Source: Oscillospiraceae bacterium
GTDB taxonomy: Bacteria > Bacillota > Clostridia > Oscillospirales > Oscillospiraceae
Reading direction: 5' to 3'
DNA: 50,147 nt
Assembly (NCBI GenBank): GCA_017535635.1
Contig: JAFXTU010000053.1
Location: 1 to 50,147 of the forward strand
Made by a program: the position numbers and the translations under genes. Shown piece by piece: positions 49,937-50,147 of the stretch. Position 1 is the stretch's first letter. Every line of letters starts with the position of its first letter. A model generated the notes under the pieces. It did not search any database. It was not told where the DNA came from and saw nothing but the letters and a program-made list of their open reading frames with translations.

Positions 49937-49966
49937 GGTGTCAATGGGGACGGTCCCAATGACACC
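49937..49966. repeat. REP-like imperfect palindrome
   Basis: Arms GGTGTCAATGGG and CCCAATGACACC pair at 11 of 12 positions around GACGGT. From memory, this GTGTCA...GGGACGGT pattern recurs in many Firmicute genomes as a REP-type or IS200-like element end. No transposase is visible here. Confidence 0.5.
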
Positions 49967-50147
49967 CGGAGTCCCGGTCGCTTTCGCCGAAGAAAAAAGT
50001 GTCAGCGAGAACACCGCATGAAGCGTCAAAAAAGCCACGCACACAATGGATGAAAAAGGTGGTAAGCTGGAACTGCGGAGCAAGGCCGGGGGACGGTTTG
50101 CCACCAAGAGTGCGTCTGTTTTAGAACATGGTCAAAGGTCGCCTTTG
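49967..50147. other. Right-edge intergenic
   Basis: No gene can be supported. A plus-strand frame open from an ATG at 50046 to the edge has no ribosome site. The last 15 bases form CAAAGG-TCG-CCTTTG, a small hairpin cut at the edge. Confidence 0.4.

Noticed and set aside
50046..50147. Plus-strand gene starting at the right edge
   Set aside because: Only 34 open codons, no ribosome site, and overlap with repeat-like sequence; cannot be judged without the flanking DNA.
1..50147. CRISPR array, prophage or toxin-antitoxin module
   Set aside because: No regularly spaced direct repeats, phage structural genes, integrase or transposase, and no recognisable small antitoxin-toxin pair were found.

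Overview
The window looks like about 50 kb of chromosome from a high-GC member of the Clostridia (Firmicutes), most likely an Oscillospiraceae-type gut anaerobe. The evidence is a tyrosine T-box riboswitch, many sigma-A-like promoters with a 17-nt spacer, addAB instead of recBCD, the recJ-relA-dtd-MBL-hemZ cluster, and acetate kinase beside tmcAL. The taxonomy is inference. No CRISPR array, rRNA gene, intact tRNA gene, prophage or complete insertion sequence is visible.

Left part (1-13.9 kb): a hypothetical HTH protein, tyrS with its T-box, a URO-D-family protein, two unusual proteins that fuse an anti-anti-sigma-like STAS domain to an aminoglycoside-phosphotransferase-like kinase (the second with a small PH-domain protein), a DUF362/ferredoxin protein, a patch of truncated or frameshifted genes (9.45-10.98 kb), an XRE/zinc-ribbon regulator, a zinc alcohol dehydrogenase and a cytidylate-kinase-like protein.

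Middle (14-41 kb) is mostly housekeeping, in tight minus-strand operons with ATGA overlaps: MBL-hemZ; recJ-relA-dtd (stringent response and D-aa-tRNA proofreading); addB-addA-homocysteine methyltransferase-GT39 mannosyltransferase-rpiB; MoxR-DUF58-DUF4129-like-ROK kinase. Then come an SDR, a Cys-rich small protein coupled to a CCA-transferase/Nudix fusion, and divergent ackA/tmcAL whose promoters occupy the same DNA.

Right part (40.7-50.1 kb) is a signalling neighbourhood: an XRE-repeat regulator whose promoter lies inside a 20-bp inverted repeat, a 7-TM diguanylate cyclase with a long leader, and an apparent operon of hybrid histidine kinase, TfoX-N protein and an SLC1-family symporter carrying an RsbW-like ATPase domain at its N-terminus. 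The window ends with a hypothetical gene, a GNAT and a REP-like palindrome.

The most unusual theme is partner-switching parts (STAS, RsbW-like ATPase) built into proteins that are not sigma-factor regulators: two STAS-kinase fusions and one ATPase-transporter fusion. Whether they communicate is not shown by the sequence.
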